A stretch of DNA of 64,000 nucleotides from positions 133,661,577 through 133,725,576 of the forward strand of contig NC_133324.1 of NCBI RefSeq assembly GCF_042186555.1, read 5' to 3'. This document shows, piece by piece, positions 52,553 to 63,400 of this stretch. Position numbers and translations under genes: made by a program. Below the pieces are notes generated by a model. It made no database searches. It had not been told where the DNA came from and saw only the letters and a program-made list of their open reading frames with translations. Position 1 is the stretch's first letter, and every line of letters begins with the position of its first letter. This stretch comes from Aquarana catesbeiana. Lineage: Eukaryota; Chordata; Amphibia; Anura; Ranidae.

Positions 52553-55500
52553 TTACAATGGCAACAGGACAGAGTCATTGAAGTTTGACAGGAACTGTTG
52601 TTTTATCCAAGGATGCCAAAGTTTTTCAAATTTTGGAATTTGATTTTGATCGATGGCAACCATCTTGGCATGGGACATTGTATTATTCATTCTGTGAATT
52701 GTTTCTGCTAGTACCAATGTAGGAGATTTCCATGCCTTGGCCACAGTTTGTTTTGCAGACGTTATTAGTTGGATCATAAGTTTGAATTGAGAGAGTGTTA
52801 ACCATTCCGGTTTTAGATTAAGTAAAGTTAAATATGGATCAGGTTGTATTATTTTTTTAAATATTTTAGATGCAATCACGAAGACTTCCTTCCAGAAGGT
52901 TTGGATTACTGGGCACGTCCACCATATGTGTAAATATGTGCCTATTTCTGGGCATCCTCGAAAACAAAGAGCTGAGGTATTAGGTGAATATTTTGCCACT
53001 CTAGCGGGCACAAGGTACCAGCGAGTTAGGACTTTATAATTTGTCTCCAGTGCTAAGATGTTGGGTGAAGATGACTTAGATGTGAGCCATATGTTAGACC
53101 AGTCTGTGTCTTCTAAAGTTCGTCCCAGGTCCTCCTCCCACCTCTGAACGTAAGAGGGTCTATTAAGATTTGCTACTCCATATAATTGATTTTAAAGTGA
53201 TGAAATTGTACCTTTAGCAAATGGATCTTTTGTACAGATTGATTCAAAAATGCATAATTGGGATAATGGTGTATCTCCCTTTAGGAATGGTGTATAGAAA
53301 TTTTTGATTTGGAGATATCTAAATATCTCAGAGTTTGGTAGATCATATTTTTCTCTAAGCGATGGGAATGAAAGGAATGATTTAGATGCTATGAAGTCAT
53401 TTAGTGTCTGAATGCCTGATGTTGTCCAAGCTTTAAAAGAATTTGGGTAGATCCATGCCAGATAAAAGGCCGGATTTCTGATAAAAGAAAGGAGAGGATT
53501 GTGTGGAGATTGTAACTGATATTTGGTTTTTAGTTTATCCCAGAGAGATAAGAAGTGTTTAGTTATGGGATTATGAATTTTAAAGCGGTCTTTAGGATCA
53601 AGACATAATAAATTTGATATTAATAGAGGGTCATTTTCTGAAGCCTCTATAAATACCCATAATGGGATTTCCTGTTTTGCATGGTATTTGGACAGACTGG
53701 CCAAATGTGCTGCTCTGTAGTAGTTAGTTAAATTAGGGTATCCCAGGCCTCCTTTATTTTTGGGAAGATGTAGTGTGTGTATAGGTATACGTGGTTTAGA
53801 AGAGCCCCATATAAACGAAGTTGCTCTTTTTTGTACTATTCTCAAAAAATAGGAAGGAATTGGAATAGGGAGGACTCTGAATAGATAAAGCAATTTGGGT
53901 AGAATAGTCATTTTGATTGCATTAATCTTCCCTATCCAGGATAAAGGAAGTTGCGACCATTGTTTTATTAGATTTGTGATCTGTCTTAATACAGGAGGAT
54001 AATTGGTTGAGAATAAGTCAGAATGAGATGCTGTTAAATGAATTCCAAGATATGGGATTGATTTTTCTGCCCATGTGAATGGGAGTGCAGCCCTAGCCGG
54101 GATCAATTCCATGTTTGTGAGTGAAATATTAAGCACTAGGCATTTCTTAGGATTAATCATAAGGCCGGATAGGGCTGCAAATCCATCAAGAGCTGGTATT
54201 AAGTTAGGACCAGAGACCTGTGGTGATGATAGAAAAAGTAATATATCGTCTGCAAATATACATAATTTGTGTGTAATACCTCCTACTTCAATGCCAGTTA
54301 TAGTTTGGTTTGTTCTGATGTATTGGGCCATGGGTTCGAGTATAAGGGCAAATAATAAGGGAGATAATGGGCAACCCTGTCGGGTACCTCTTTCGATATT
54401 AAAGGTTTCAGATTTGTATCCAGCATATTTTATATAGGCTTTGGGTTTATTATATAATGCTTTGATCCATGTTAAAAAGTGGGGTCCAAAACCCCATTTT
54501 TGTAATGAATAATGCATATATTGCCAGGATACTGTGTCAAATGCCCTCTTAATATCGAGAGATAGAAAACATAAAGGGATTTTCCGTTTTTTAGCAATAT
54601 GTGCCAATAACACTGCCCTGCGTATATTATCGCCTGCCTGTCTATTTGGCATGAAGCCTACTTGATCTGTATGTATTATGAGGCGTTTTGCTATTATTTT
54701 TGCTAATAATTTAATATCGAGGTTTAACAGAGAGATAGGCCGATAATTCACACAGGAAGTATCATCAGAAAGGGGTTTTGGGATCATACAAACAATTGCC
54801 ATTAGTGTTTCTTGCCGAAAAGAATGTCCATCTAGAAGTTTGTTAAAAGTTTCAGTGAGAATGGGAGAGAGTATTTCTGAGAATGTTTTATAGTATAAAG
54901 CCGAGTAGCCGTCTGGGCCTGGTCTTTTGTTAAGTTTTAGGTCTTTTATGGCGTTAGCAACTTCATCTATAGTTATAGGCTCATCCAAACTGCTTTTTTG
55001 ATTCTGAGATAACTCAGGTAAGGTTATTTTTGAGAAGAAGGATTCAGCCTCTGTAGGATCAAATTCATTGTTTGTCTTGTATAAAGTTGCGAGATGTGAG
55101 TGAAATTTATGGACTATTTTAACTGGATTACAAGTGTAAACATTTTTTGATAATTTCAAACGTATTGGTTTGAAAGATTTGTTAGTTGAATTTAATGCCC
55201 GAGCCAAATATGTACCTGGTTTGTTTGTATTCATGTAGAAATTGTGTTTGGAGCGTTTGAGGGATTTATCAACTGACTCAGTGAGAAATAGATCGTATTC
55301 CAATCTAGATTTTTCCAGATGAGATTTTGTACTCTGAGATGGATTATCTTGAAATGATATGTAGGCTGCATTAAAATTGAGTTCTAGTTTTTTTGCTAGA
55401 TTTTTGCGTTCCCGTTTAAATAGTGCCATTTGTCTTTGTATTGTACCACGCAAGACAGGCTTATGAGCTTCCCACAGTGTTATTGGGGAGATGTCTGTTG

Positions 55501-56315
55501 TATTATTAATTGATATGTATTCCTTTAAAGCTTGTTCAATGGCCATCTGATGTAGTGGGTGTTTGAGCATTATGTCCGGTAAGTACCACGTTGGGTCATG
55601 CGCTTTTGGTATGGCTGAGGCTATAGTAGTGTATACTGCATTATGGTCAGACCACGGAATCGGAATTATATCTGATGCAATAATTTCTGGTATCATTCCT
55701 ATTGTTAGAAAAATATGATCTATTCTGGTGAAGGTTTGATGAGGGTGCGAGAAATAAGTGAATTTCTTTTTCATTGGGTTACTTTCTCTCCACGAATCTA
55801 CCAGATTGTATTTGGAAAGAAGTTGAGAAAAAGGTAATTTTGGATGGTGTAAAAGGTGATTTATCTAGAAATGGGAGGAAGACCTGGTTCGAATCCCCAC
55901 ACATTATCACTGTTCCTATTTTGTGTGTATTAATCACTTGTAATATATGTGAGAGGAATGGTGTAGGTTGTTTGTTAGGAGCGTAGTAGGAAATCACCGT
56001 GATTGCTGTATCCATTATATAACCCATGAGTATCAGGTATCTACCTTCTGGGTCTTTAATTTCTGATGATAAGGTGAATGGTGTGGATCGGTGAAATGCA
56101 ATTAGAGTTCCCCTTTGCTTGGTACAGGCAGAAGCCGTGTAAATTTGTTGATAAAAAGGAGAAATATATTTTGGAGTAGAATCTTTGGTGAAGTGTGTTT
56201 CTTGGAGGCATACTATGTGAGCCTTTTTGTTATGGAAAGTACGGAAGGCTTTGGTCCTTTTTTGAGGGACATTTATTCCCTGAACATTCAGGGAAAGTAT
56301 ATTCAGTGGTGCCAT
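52553..56315 (-). pseudogene. L1 ORF2: endonuclease / reverse transcriptase, one frameshift and one stop
   Basis: LINE endonuclease-reverse transcriptase that nicks target DNA and copies its RNA. Endonuclease part (56315-55779, open 178 codons): SLNVQGIN, LQETHF, SYYAPN and GDSN motifs; its end TRIDHIF and SDHNAV lies in the next frame. A frame change lies near 55850-55890. The main open frame (55774-53192, 860 codons; really open further upstream) has the reverse transcriptase motifs RPISLLN (residue 345), LDIKRAFDTV (406), RGTRQGCPLSP (462) and catalytic FADD (507-510). An in-frame TAA at 53192-53194 interrupts it. The same frame resumes and runs to 52553, with the C-terminal C-x3-C-x7-H-x4-C motif (residues 16-33 of the last part, about 52966-52913). 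Usual L1 ORF2 length is about 1,250-1,280 codons, which this matches. Confidence 0.93.
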
Positions 56316-57261
56316 GGCAATAGATCAAATAGTTTTGACTTACTTTTTGTTCTGCAGAGCTGACTGCGCAGATCAACCTGTGTGGACTGAAGAGATGAAT
56401 AGATAGAAAAGAAACCAGTGAATTCTGGAGTAAAGAGTAAACAAAAAACATATGAGATTAGATGATACATTGTATAAATTATTTTTTGCAAGTAATCACA
56501 ATTTACCCGTGAAAGAGAATAAATATCTCTCTCAGGGGAATAAGTGCCTTCGTCACACTCCCACATAATATGGTTGGGAGAATGAGGAGGGCTAATGGGG
56601 GTACACGGATCTTCCGCTTACAGGAGAGAAGTGCTATGTCAAAAGACATCAAAATGATGTTTCATTAATTGGAGTGCAGAATATAGTTTTTGTTGAAATT
56701 ATTTATTCCAGGGTGGTTGTATATGGTTAGTCTTGCCCTAGGCTAAATAATTCAGTTAGAAAGGTACTGTTAATAACTTTGGTATTGATGAAGATAGTTT
56801 GAATTATTTTGGGATTTTAACCCTTTTAGAGTAAACAATTACATATTTTATTCATATGTAACTGTTTAGATATGTTAACTCATAAAATTGAGGTTGTATT
56901 GCTTCAGATTAGAATAAACAAAAACATAATTCTAGGAACTAGTTAGGTAATAATATATTTGTTTTAAGAAAAGAAAGAAAAAGCTTCCATTACTTCTGGG
57001 TTATTGAACATATTTGTCTTAAAAAGTAATAAATCTATTGTTATTACCTGATAATATATAACTGAACAAGAATTTCCTTATTGCACTTATATATTCTAAG
57101 GCTATATGAATCAGAAGTAATAAGAAATATAACTGGAATGTAACATGATCCCACACAGTGTGTGACTATCAGAATGCAGTTACATTCAGTTATAAATATA
57201 GGTTTTTTATAGAGAACCATCTCTTAGTATAATAAATGAAGAGATACCAGGAATTAGGATG
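56316..57261 (-). other. unusually long L1 inter-ORF spacer
   Basis: About 946 bp, AT-rich, between the ORF1 stop and the first ORF2 Met, with no frame longer than about 90 codons. Mammalian L1 spacers are tens of bases. It may be family-specific or contain an inserted piece; I see no repeat ends in it. Confidence 0.7.
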
Positions 57262-58452
57262 TCAGTCCATTGAATCTTCTTGGTCCATGGATGATGTGGC
57301 ATAGCGGCCTCTTTTGTGAGAATGATGATTCCCATTTTGTTCTGAAATTTTCTGGGTGTTGCCTGAAGGTGAAGATGATGCCATTCTTCTGCGTGTGGGA
57401 GTGTTGCTGCTTGTGGGTTCTGTCAGATTTAATTTTAAAAGGGTTTGTTGTAGTTCATCTGCTGATCTGCTTCTGTAAATTGTACCTTGGTAATTAAATC
57501 TGACTGAAAAGGGGAAGCCCCATTGATACATAATGTTGTGGCGTTGCAGTTCCATTAGTTGGGGTTTCATGGATCGTCTTTTAGTAATAGTAAGTTGGGA
57601 TAGGTCAGCAAAAATTTGATAATTGTGTCCTTGAAAATTAAGTTCCTTTTTTTCTCTTGCAGCAATTAGTATTTGTTCTTTCGTTCTGTAATAATGAAAT
57701 TTTGTGATTATATCACGTGGGGGTCCATCTTTCTTTTTGGCTGTGAGGGCTCTGTGTACTCTGTCCAGTTCTAAACGTTCAATAGGGATATCTGGCTTTA
57801 GTTCTTGTAATAGAGCAGTAATAATAGATTGCAGGTCTGTCACAGTTTCAGGTATTCCCCTTATGCGCAAGGTTGAACGTCTGGCTCTATTTTTGTAATC
57901 TTCAAGCTTAGTTTGAAGTATTAAATTCTCTTTTTTTAATTGTTCCAATTCTGTTATATTTTCTTGGGTTGTAATTTCAATTTCATCCATTTTTATTTCT
58001 AAAGCTGCGGTGCGGTTTCCCAGCTCTCTTATTTCTTTGGTTAGGCTTTTTGTTATTTGGTCTGAGGTTTGTTTTAAAGCCTTATGAAGCATCTTTTCAA
58101 ATTGTAATAATATTACTGGGGATACTGAGGAGTCTTGTGGAGAAGTTTGTGAGAGGATTTGTTCTGTATCTGACTCAAATGGAGAGTCTTGCTGTGACAT
58201 TTTCTGTCTGTGAGAGCGCCCTGATGCTGTATCTTGTGAGGTGACTGGAGCTGCTTCAGCTGCAGTGAGTGCCTGTGAGCTCTTTGTGAGGTGATTTTTA
58301 TTTCTGCCACGGTTTCCTCCCAGTACCATATTTCCTGCCCAAACTTTCACAGTTTGTTCCCTGGGGCAAAAAGGTTCAAATGGATACCTTTTAAGCCTGC
58401 AGGCTCCGCTTTGTCCTTCTCTTCTCTCCTCAGCGGTGTGGAGCTCTAACAA
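57262..58452 (-). CDS. L1 ORF1 protein, RNA-binding (open)
   Basis: 396 codons from the first Met. A second Met at residue 42 (58329) begins MVLGGNRGRNKNHLTKSS and may be the real start, since the first 41 residues are atypical. After a low-complexity N-terminus comes a coiled coil (about 115-190, with ITELEQLKKENLILQTKLED). Then an RRM-like domain (about 193-285, with RSTLRIRGIPE and PRDIITKFHYYRTKEQIL) and a C-terminal domain (about 285-345) follow. The tail is basic and Ser/Asn-rich. This is the L1 ORF1 trimer architecture, a nucleic-acid chaperone of the LINE particle. No stop or frameshift is seen. No CCHC knuckle of the Tx1 type is visible. Confidence 0.9.
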   Translation of the reverse strand: MLELHTAEERREGQSGACRLKRYPFEPFCPREQTVKVWAGNMVLGGNRGRNKNHLTKSSQALTAAEAAPVTSQDTASGRSHRQKMSQQDSPFESDTEQILSQTSPQDSSVSPVILLQFEKMLHKALKQTSDQITKSLTKEIRELGNRTAALEIKMDEIEITTQENITELEQLKKENLILQTKLEDYKNRARRSTLRIRGIPETVTDLQSIITALLQELKPDIPIERLELDRVHRALTAKKKDGPPRDIITKFHYYRTKEQILIAAREKKELNFQGHNYQIFADLSQLTITKRRSMKPQLMELQRHNIMYQWGFPFSVRFNYQGTIYRSRSADELQQTLLKLNLTEPTSSNTPTRRRMASSSPSGNTQKISEQNGNHHSHKRGRYATSSMDQEDSMD

Positions 58453-58706
58453 TGCATGTCTGCTCTGCTAGGCTCCGCCTCCTGCCCCTCTGTTGTTACT
58501 TTTTTTTTTTTTTTAATATACCTTGAAAATCACTTTAATTTCATGCACTTTCTGCCTGTGCAGAAGTCTTATCAGTTACCGTTGTTCAACAGAAGTGCGT
58601 GGCGCAGGGTCTCAGGTAAGTAAAAGGGGGGTGAGGGGGGATGCTGATACCTAAACATTTTTTACCTTAAAGTGGTTGTAAAGTCAGAAGGTATTTTATC
58701 TTAATG

Positions 58707-58885
58707 CATTCTCCGCTACGTTCTCTTTTGGGCCTCCCTTTTCCTTTTTCATCTGTGGACTACAGAACACCTCCCTCCATGTTTAAAGAAGAGGAGAGAG
58801 GGATGTTCTGTAGTCCTGTCCTAGGGTGATATTTCTGCTCCTATATTGATAGAGTAAACTAGGGCGTGCATTGTCACCCTTAAGC
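58707..58885. other. unassigned sequence
   Basis: An inverted pair around GGACTACAGAACACCTCCCT and AGGGATGTTCTGTAGTCC (58750-58825). No gene. Confidence 0.45.
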
Positions 58886-58887
58886 AG

Positions 58888-58945
58888 AAGTTGTATTACT
58901 ATTATTATTACTATTATTATTATTACTATCATTATTATTATTTTC
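58888..58945. repeat. (TAT)n microsatellite
   Basis: Imperfect ATT units over about 55 bp. Confidence 0.92.
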
Positions 58946-59149
58946 AATGCGATTATTGGCAGCGGCTATAGCTCCCGGCCAGGACGGCTCCCCCCACCCC
59001 CCATCAACACTGACTGTGCTGATAGGTAAAATGAGCATCATCTATGGGCTGTCTGTGGGGTGTAGAGGGTAAGGCTTTCATACTTATGGAATTTTCATCC
59101 CTTTAATGTGTCAACTAAACTTTCAGTTGAGCTACAGCTTTGCTCTAGG

Positions 59150-60110
59150 TTTAGAAAAAAAGGAAAACTGCGCATATTAAGATTAAGATTAATAAGCTGC
59201 CAACACTCCACTAGACAATAGTGCAAAGAAACATGTAAACACATTAGTGCAGCTAATGATGTCCAATAGGACAAAACGTGTCGGGTGAAGGTCGTGGAAT
59301 CATTGCATACTTACCTACATGTTACAAACTTCTTTATCCAGAATTTTTGTAAGTGTAGACCCCTTTTTTTACAATAAATATACCAAACGGTATTACACTA
59401 TGTGCAGTTCTCTTTTTTTTATGCGCATCATGGATCATTGCATCATTTGATGTGGTTCACCCTAGGTTTTGGAGTCTGTGTCTTGCTACCAGGAACCTTT
59501 GGGGTATATTGGTTGGGACCTATTCTGCTTACAGTGTCCTCCTGTGGTGGATTTAGTTGAGGTTCATCCTCACCAATGCATGTTTGACACACCTGCTATA
59601 TAGTACGTGTGTCCATCATCTCTGGTGAGCGTGCCAACTGCATAACTTTCTAACTTTCACTTTTTGGAATCAATATTTTGTCAATTTCCCTGTCCGCGTC
59701 AAGAGAGACTTTCTATGGTCGTTTATACTTCGGATTAACCCCCTCTTGGTGTCTCCACATGAATTTGGACTTTTAAATGTTTTTTTATATCATTTTTTGC
59801 ACTTATATATATGGGTTGTTCATTCACTCATGTTCACTGTTGAATTGACCATGTACGTTTATTCATTTACTTTTATATTCACCATTTTGAGCTACAATCA
59901 TTTTTTACATGTTTCTTTGCACTATATTTGCTATAGGTTTGTCCAAACAACAAGTTTGGTCAGTATCATGTAATAATATAGAAGTGCCCTTCAAACCCTG
60001 CAGTTCTAAAGATTTCCCAGAACGACCATCAAAATTACAGCTTGCATGTGCAATGCCATTTGCTAGTGAAATCTTCCATCATGATACAAGATCCATGCTT
60101 CTCTACTAGG
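59150..60110 (+). repeat. repeat with AAAACGTGTCGGG module and AATAAA
   Basis: TCCAATAGGACAAAACGTGT (about 59261) is followed by TACAATAAATATACC (about 59380). The following 700 bp (CTTGCTACCAGGAACCTTTG etc.) look like the body of the same repeat. Frames at 59746-60109 have no known match. Confidence 0.5.
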
Positions 60111-60114
60111 CCTC

Positions 60115-61020
60115 CCAGTGTGATGGGGGAATGCATTCAGTTTGGAAATCTCCTTTAAAACCCAAGAACAATTAATTTTCTGCATTAGGTGGATTTCTTA
60201 TCTACATGATTTTATGATTTGGGATTAAGTTGTTAAAAAAATTCTTGGCATTCTATATCTAGAGATAAAATCTGAATTATTTTGCTATTATATACACTGT
60301 ATGATAATGTTCTGCCAAGAATGCATACCACTTCATGTTAATTATCTATTCTACACCGATATGATACCAAAAATAATGGAATAATAAATGGCAAAACATA
60401 CTTCTAACATTTTTTATTTCATAAGAGTAACTGCTGGGAATCATGCCAGTGAGCAATTCACATACATGTTTTATATCACTTTATTATTTGTAACATAGGG
60501 AGCGGAGTTCCTTCTGTTATCACAGGGGTGGTTTATTTTATAGGAGGAAAACAATTTTCTAACATAAAACACTGTCAGATAAGAGTGAAAGTTAAAGTGT
60601 GAGCATGTAAAGTTGAAAGGATATTTGATAGTTTAAGTTATGTGAACATGACAAACTTGTTTGGAATTTAATAATTGTGATACCATGAGGCCAATGGAGG
60701 CATCATAGATATTTCTTGTTTAATAGATTTTTATACTATGCACACTGTTCCCGGTGTCAGATACTAATCCACTGACAGCTTGTTAAAAAGTATTTTAATG
60801 CAAATAAAAACTGGGTGATCGATGGAATAAAGGAGGTTTTGTGTTTGCTGAGGCATGAGGCTTATAATTTTGAGTAGTATACAAGACAATACTCAATCTG
60901 GCCTAACAAACATACCCCAGTATATGCTCCTCCTGTCTAGCACTTCAGGTTTGGGTTTGTGTCCTTCTTTGTCTGTTTGCATCACCATCTATCTTCATTA
61001 ATGATAATTATTTCACCTTT
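60115..61020. other. low-repeat AT-rich stretch
   Basis: No repeat ends. TTTTAATGCAAATAAAAAC near 60796 contains a consensus octamer ATGCAAAT. Resemblance around AGTATACAAGACAATACTCA (60877) to AGTATGCAAGACAATACATT (about 446) hints at an old shared repeat. Conservation untested. Confidence 0.35.
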
Positions 61021-61136
61021 TTGGTCTCCTGAAGAAGCTTAGCCCACAAAACGCATTGCGACTTATCACTTGAACCACCATTTCTAAACATCAAGTTATC
61101 GTCATTATAGATTACATCCACCTAAACAATATTGAG
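61021..61136. repeat. CCTGAAGAAGCTTAGCCCAC repeat module
   Basis: TCCTGAAGAAGCTTAGCCCA followed by CAAAACGCATTGCGAC, the same kind of module as at 7140 and 59275. It is split by the hAT element at 61145; AT-rich flank with GAAATAAAATG lies at about 61885. Confidence 0.5.
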
Positions 61137-61144
61137 ATATTTAT

Positions 61145-61769
61145 TAGACATGTGCGATTAGTTTCGTACAAATCGAAAATTCATTTGGGAGGATCAGAAA
61201 TACGAATGGCTATGCTTCCGAATTTTGTACGAAATAAGAAATTTCATTTACGAATTTTGGATCCAAATTCCTAACGAACATTCGTAATTGTTACAAAAAG
61301 TTAACGAACCTAAAAGTTAAAAACCCAGGAAGTCAGCACAGCACAGGGATGGTGGGAGCCCCTCATAATGATAAATTCATCATAACGAACATTCGTAATT
61401 GCTACGAAAAGTTAACGAACCTAACAGTTAAAAACCCAGGAAGTCAGCACAGCACAGGGATGGTGGGAGCCCCTCATTATGATAAATTCATCATAACGAA
61501 CGTTCGTAATTGTTAGGAAAAGTTAACAAACCTAAAAGAAGTTAAAAACCCAGGAAGTCAGCACAGCACAGGGATGATGGGGGCCCCTCCTAATGATAAA
61601 TTCATCATAACGAACATTTGTAATTGTTACAAAAAGTTAACTAACCTAACGAAAATTCAGATTTCGTACGAATTTAAATTGAATTTCGACCACAAATTTC
61701 GAAATACAAATTAATTCTAATACGAAACGGAATGAAACAAAACAAATTTATTGACGGCGTACATGTCTA
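61145..61769. mobile_element. hAT-type element with internal 111-bp tandem repeat
   Basis: Ends TAGACATGTGC and GTACATGTCTA, perfect 8-bp flanks ATATTTAT (61137-61144 and 61770-61777). TAACGAACATTCGTAATT-type starts recur at about 61272, 61383, 61494 and 61608 (periods 111, 111, 114). Subterminal blocks are rich in TTTCGTAC/GTACGAAA. No transposase. Confidence 0.93.
61272..61640. repeat. 111-bp tandem repeat, about 3.3 copies
   Basis: Each unit contains AAAACCCAGGAAGTCAGCAC, AGCACAGGGATGGTGGGAGC and ATGATAAATTCATCATAACG (with the small palindrome GATAAATTCATC). Copies differ at few sites. Confidence 0.93.
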
Positions 61770-62029
61770 ATATTTATATGGTGAGCAGAATAGTCAAGGT
61801 GTTTTATCATGATGATTGGTGCATTGATATTTGTGCCTTTATTGATCCTATATGTATTTTAAATGATTTTAAATATTTTGGTGTGAAATAAAATGAATTG
61901 AGATTTTAATGTAGTTGATTATACTTTACTCCTGAGGTTGTTAGCACTTGAAAGGGTCCTATATTTTTTTATTTCTTTTTGGGTACAAAACTGGGTGATT
62001 GATGTTTGTTGAGCTCTGTTTTAAGCTTG

Positions 62030-62700
62030 TGACGGAACTGTCCACCACCCAGCTTGGGTGCCTCCGTCAAGATATATAGCTTCCTCCAGTCTGGACCCAG
62101 GAACCAGGTATTAACGCTGAGCACCTAAGAACTAGACAACACTAGCTCAGATGCATACTGGAAATGGAACCCTTTATTGTACAGAAATACAGGTTTTTAT
62201 ACACTTCAAAAGTAGGTCCTTTCACACATGAACAATAAAACCAATTACCCAAAACATCACACAATGGTTAGATAACAAGGTAGAGTTAATACAAATCTAA
62301 TCCAATTATGTAGGAACCTCCAAGAGTTAGCCAATTTAGCCAACAAACAGTAACAATAGGTGATTCAATTGACTCACTATATCTAGACAACGCTTTGATT
62401 AATCAGGGATCCCAGACTGTCTAGCAACAGTCTACAACACTCTATGAGACAAAATTTATACAATGTTCTAGCAGTCTGAAAAGGTGGGTTATACCTTATC
62501 ACAATGTCTTTGTTGCTGTCCTTGCCTTTTCCCAGGGACATTTACACCCCACATTTCTGGTAAAGGTGTTGCAGGGAAAAGAATTAGGGAAAATACCCTC
62601 AATGCAGTCCAAGACAGAAATAAAAACCTGACAGCAAATTTAACTCATCTCCAATTGGCAAGAGATAAGTTTTAGGACTGTCCCAAGTCTGACACATACT
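62030..62700. repeat. possible degenerate LTR or other retroelement piece
   Basis: GTGACGGAACTGTCCACCAC then GGTGCCTCCGTCAAGATATA gives an inverted GACGGA/TCCGTC pair near the start, followed by AT-rich non-coding sequence. No second copy in the window, so unproven. Confidence 0.25.
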
Positions 62701-63235
62701 ATTATTATAATAGAGGATTTAAATAGAGCCAACAGTTTACTCGGAGCTTTACAAAATGAAGGCAGACATTACAGTTACAATACAATTTCGTACAAGAGGA
62801 ATTAGAGGGCTCTGCTTACAATCTAAGAGTAGTACTTACCATAACACATGAAACACAGGAAGGCCACATAACACTGGCTGCTTGTAGGATACTGCTGTGT
62901 GGGAATTTTTTTTTAAAATTATTCTTACTTTGTTTATCAGCACTAATCTTATTATACAAAATAGTTTTCGCAGCACTTTACAACATGAGGGTAGACAGAA
63001 CACCAGGGATGACGTTTGATTTCACTGCTACCATGGGTTTACGGTGAATCCTCAGTTTTCACTGAGTTTGCAGATTGAATAACAAGATTCTCAATATTTA
63101 AAATTCTGAGCAGACTTGACCCAATACACACACTAGAGCAGAAATACCCAATACACTGTAAGTGTGGGTTCAAAGGAGTACATCCAATGTTAATTGTTAA
63201 AAATAGGGTATAGGTTAAGATTAAGGTTTAAAGTG
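62700..63235. other. unassigned sequence
   Basis: GGGCTCTGCTTACAATCTAA near 62808 and GCAGCACTTTACAACATGAG near 62970 resemble SINE-tail phrases. No gene. Confidence 0.35.
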
Positions 63236-63239
63236 TATA

Positions 63240-63400
63240 TTACCCCAACATTTCATATGCCTGATATTAGTCTATTTTACCATGTACTTGTATGAAAGTA
63301 GTATTCTCTTCACTTTACATTACTTCCTGTGTATGAAATACCTTGTGATACTGCCAGTCTCCCTACCTTCCTATTTCAAGCTTGAAGGCAGGTAGCCTAC
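63240..63400. repeat. interspersed repeat shared with 50165-50420
   Basis: ACCCCAACATTTCATATGCC, ACTTGTATGAAAGTAGTATT, TTACTTCCTGTGTATGAAA and CTGCCAGTC in the same order as at 50 kb. Confidence 0.65.

Larger units (their letters stand above)
52098..58492 (-). mobile_element. near full-length L1-type LINE, minus strand
   Basis: About 6.4 kb with ORF1 then ORF2 in the minus-strand order and a poly-T (poly-A on the minus strand) at the left end. TTGTTACTTTTTT occurs on both sides (from 52091 and from 58493), the target duplication of a T-rich site as expected for target-primed reverse transcription. The 5' untranslated part is only about 40-165 nt depending on the ORF1 start. The 3' untranslated part is about 430 nt (52120-52552). 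Only two clear inactivating changes are seen, both in ORF2, so it is a fairly recent insertion. Confidence 0.92.
51660..58706. mobile_element. palindromic MITE (CCATTGGCTCC family), copy 4, split by an L1
   Basis: GATAAAATACCTTCTGACTT through CATCCCCCCTCAC and CTTACCTGAG at 51664-51780 is the reverse complement of about 58612-58703. The left body (51780-52097) holds GGGAGCCATTGGCTCCC and ATGGGGGCACTGGCGAG; the right body (58493-58610) is short. The L1 lies between. The parental element is about 650 bp once the L1 is removed. Confidence 0.8.

Noticed and set aside
54075..54437. 120-codon plus-strand frame
   Set aside because: Antisense to the L1 reverse transcriptase domain.
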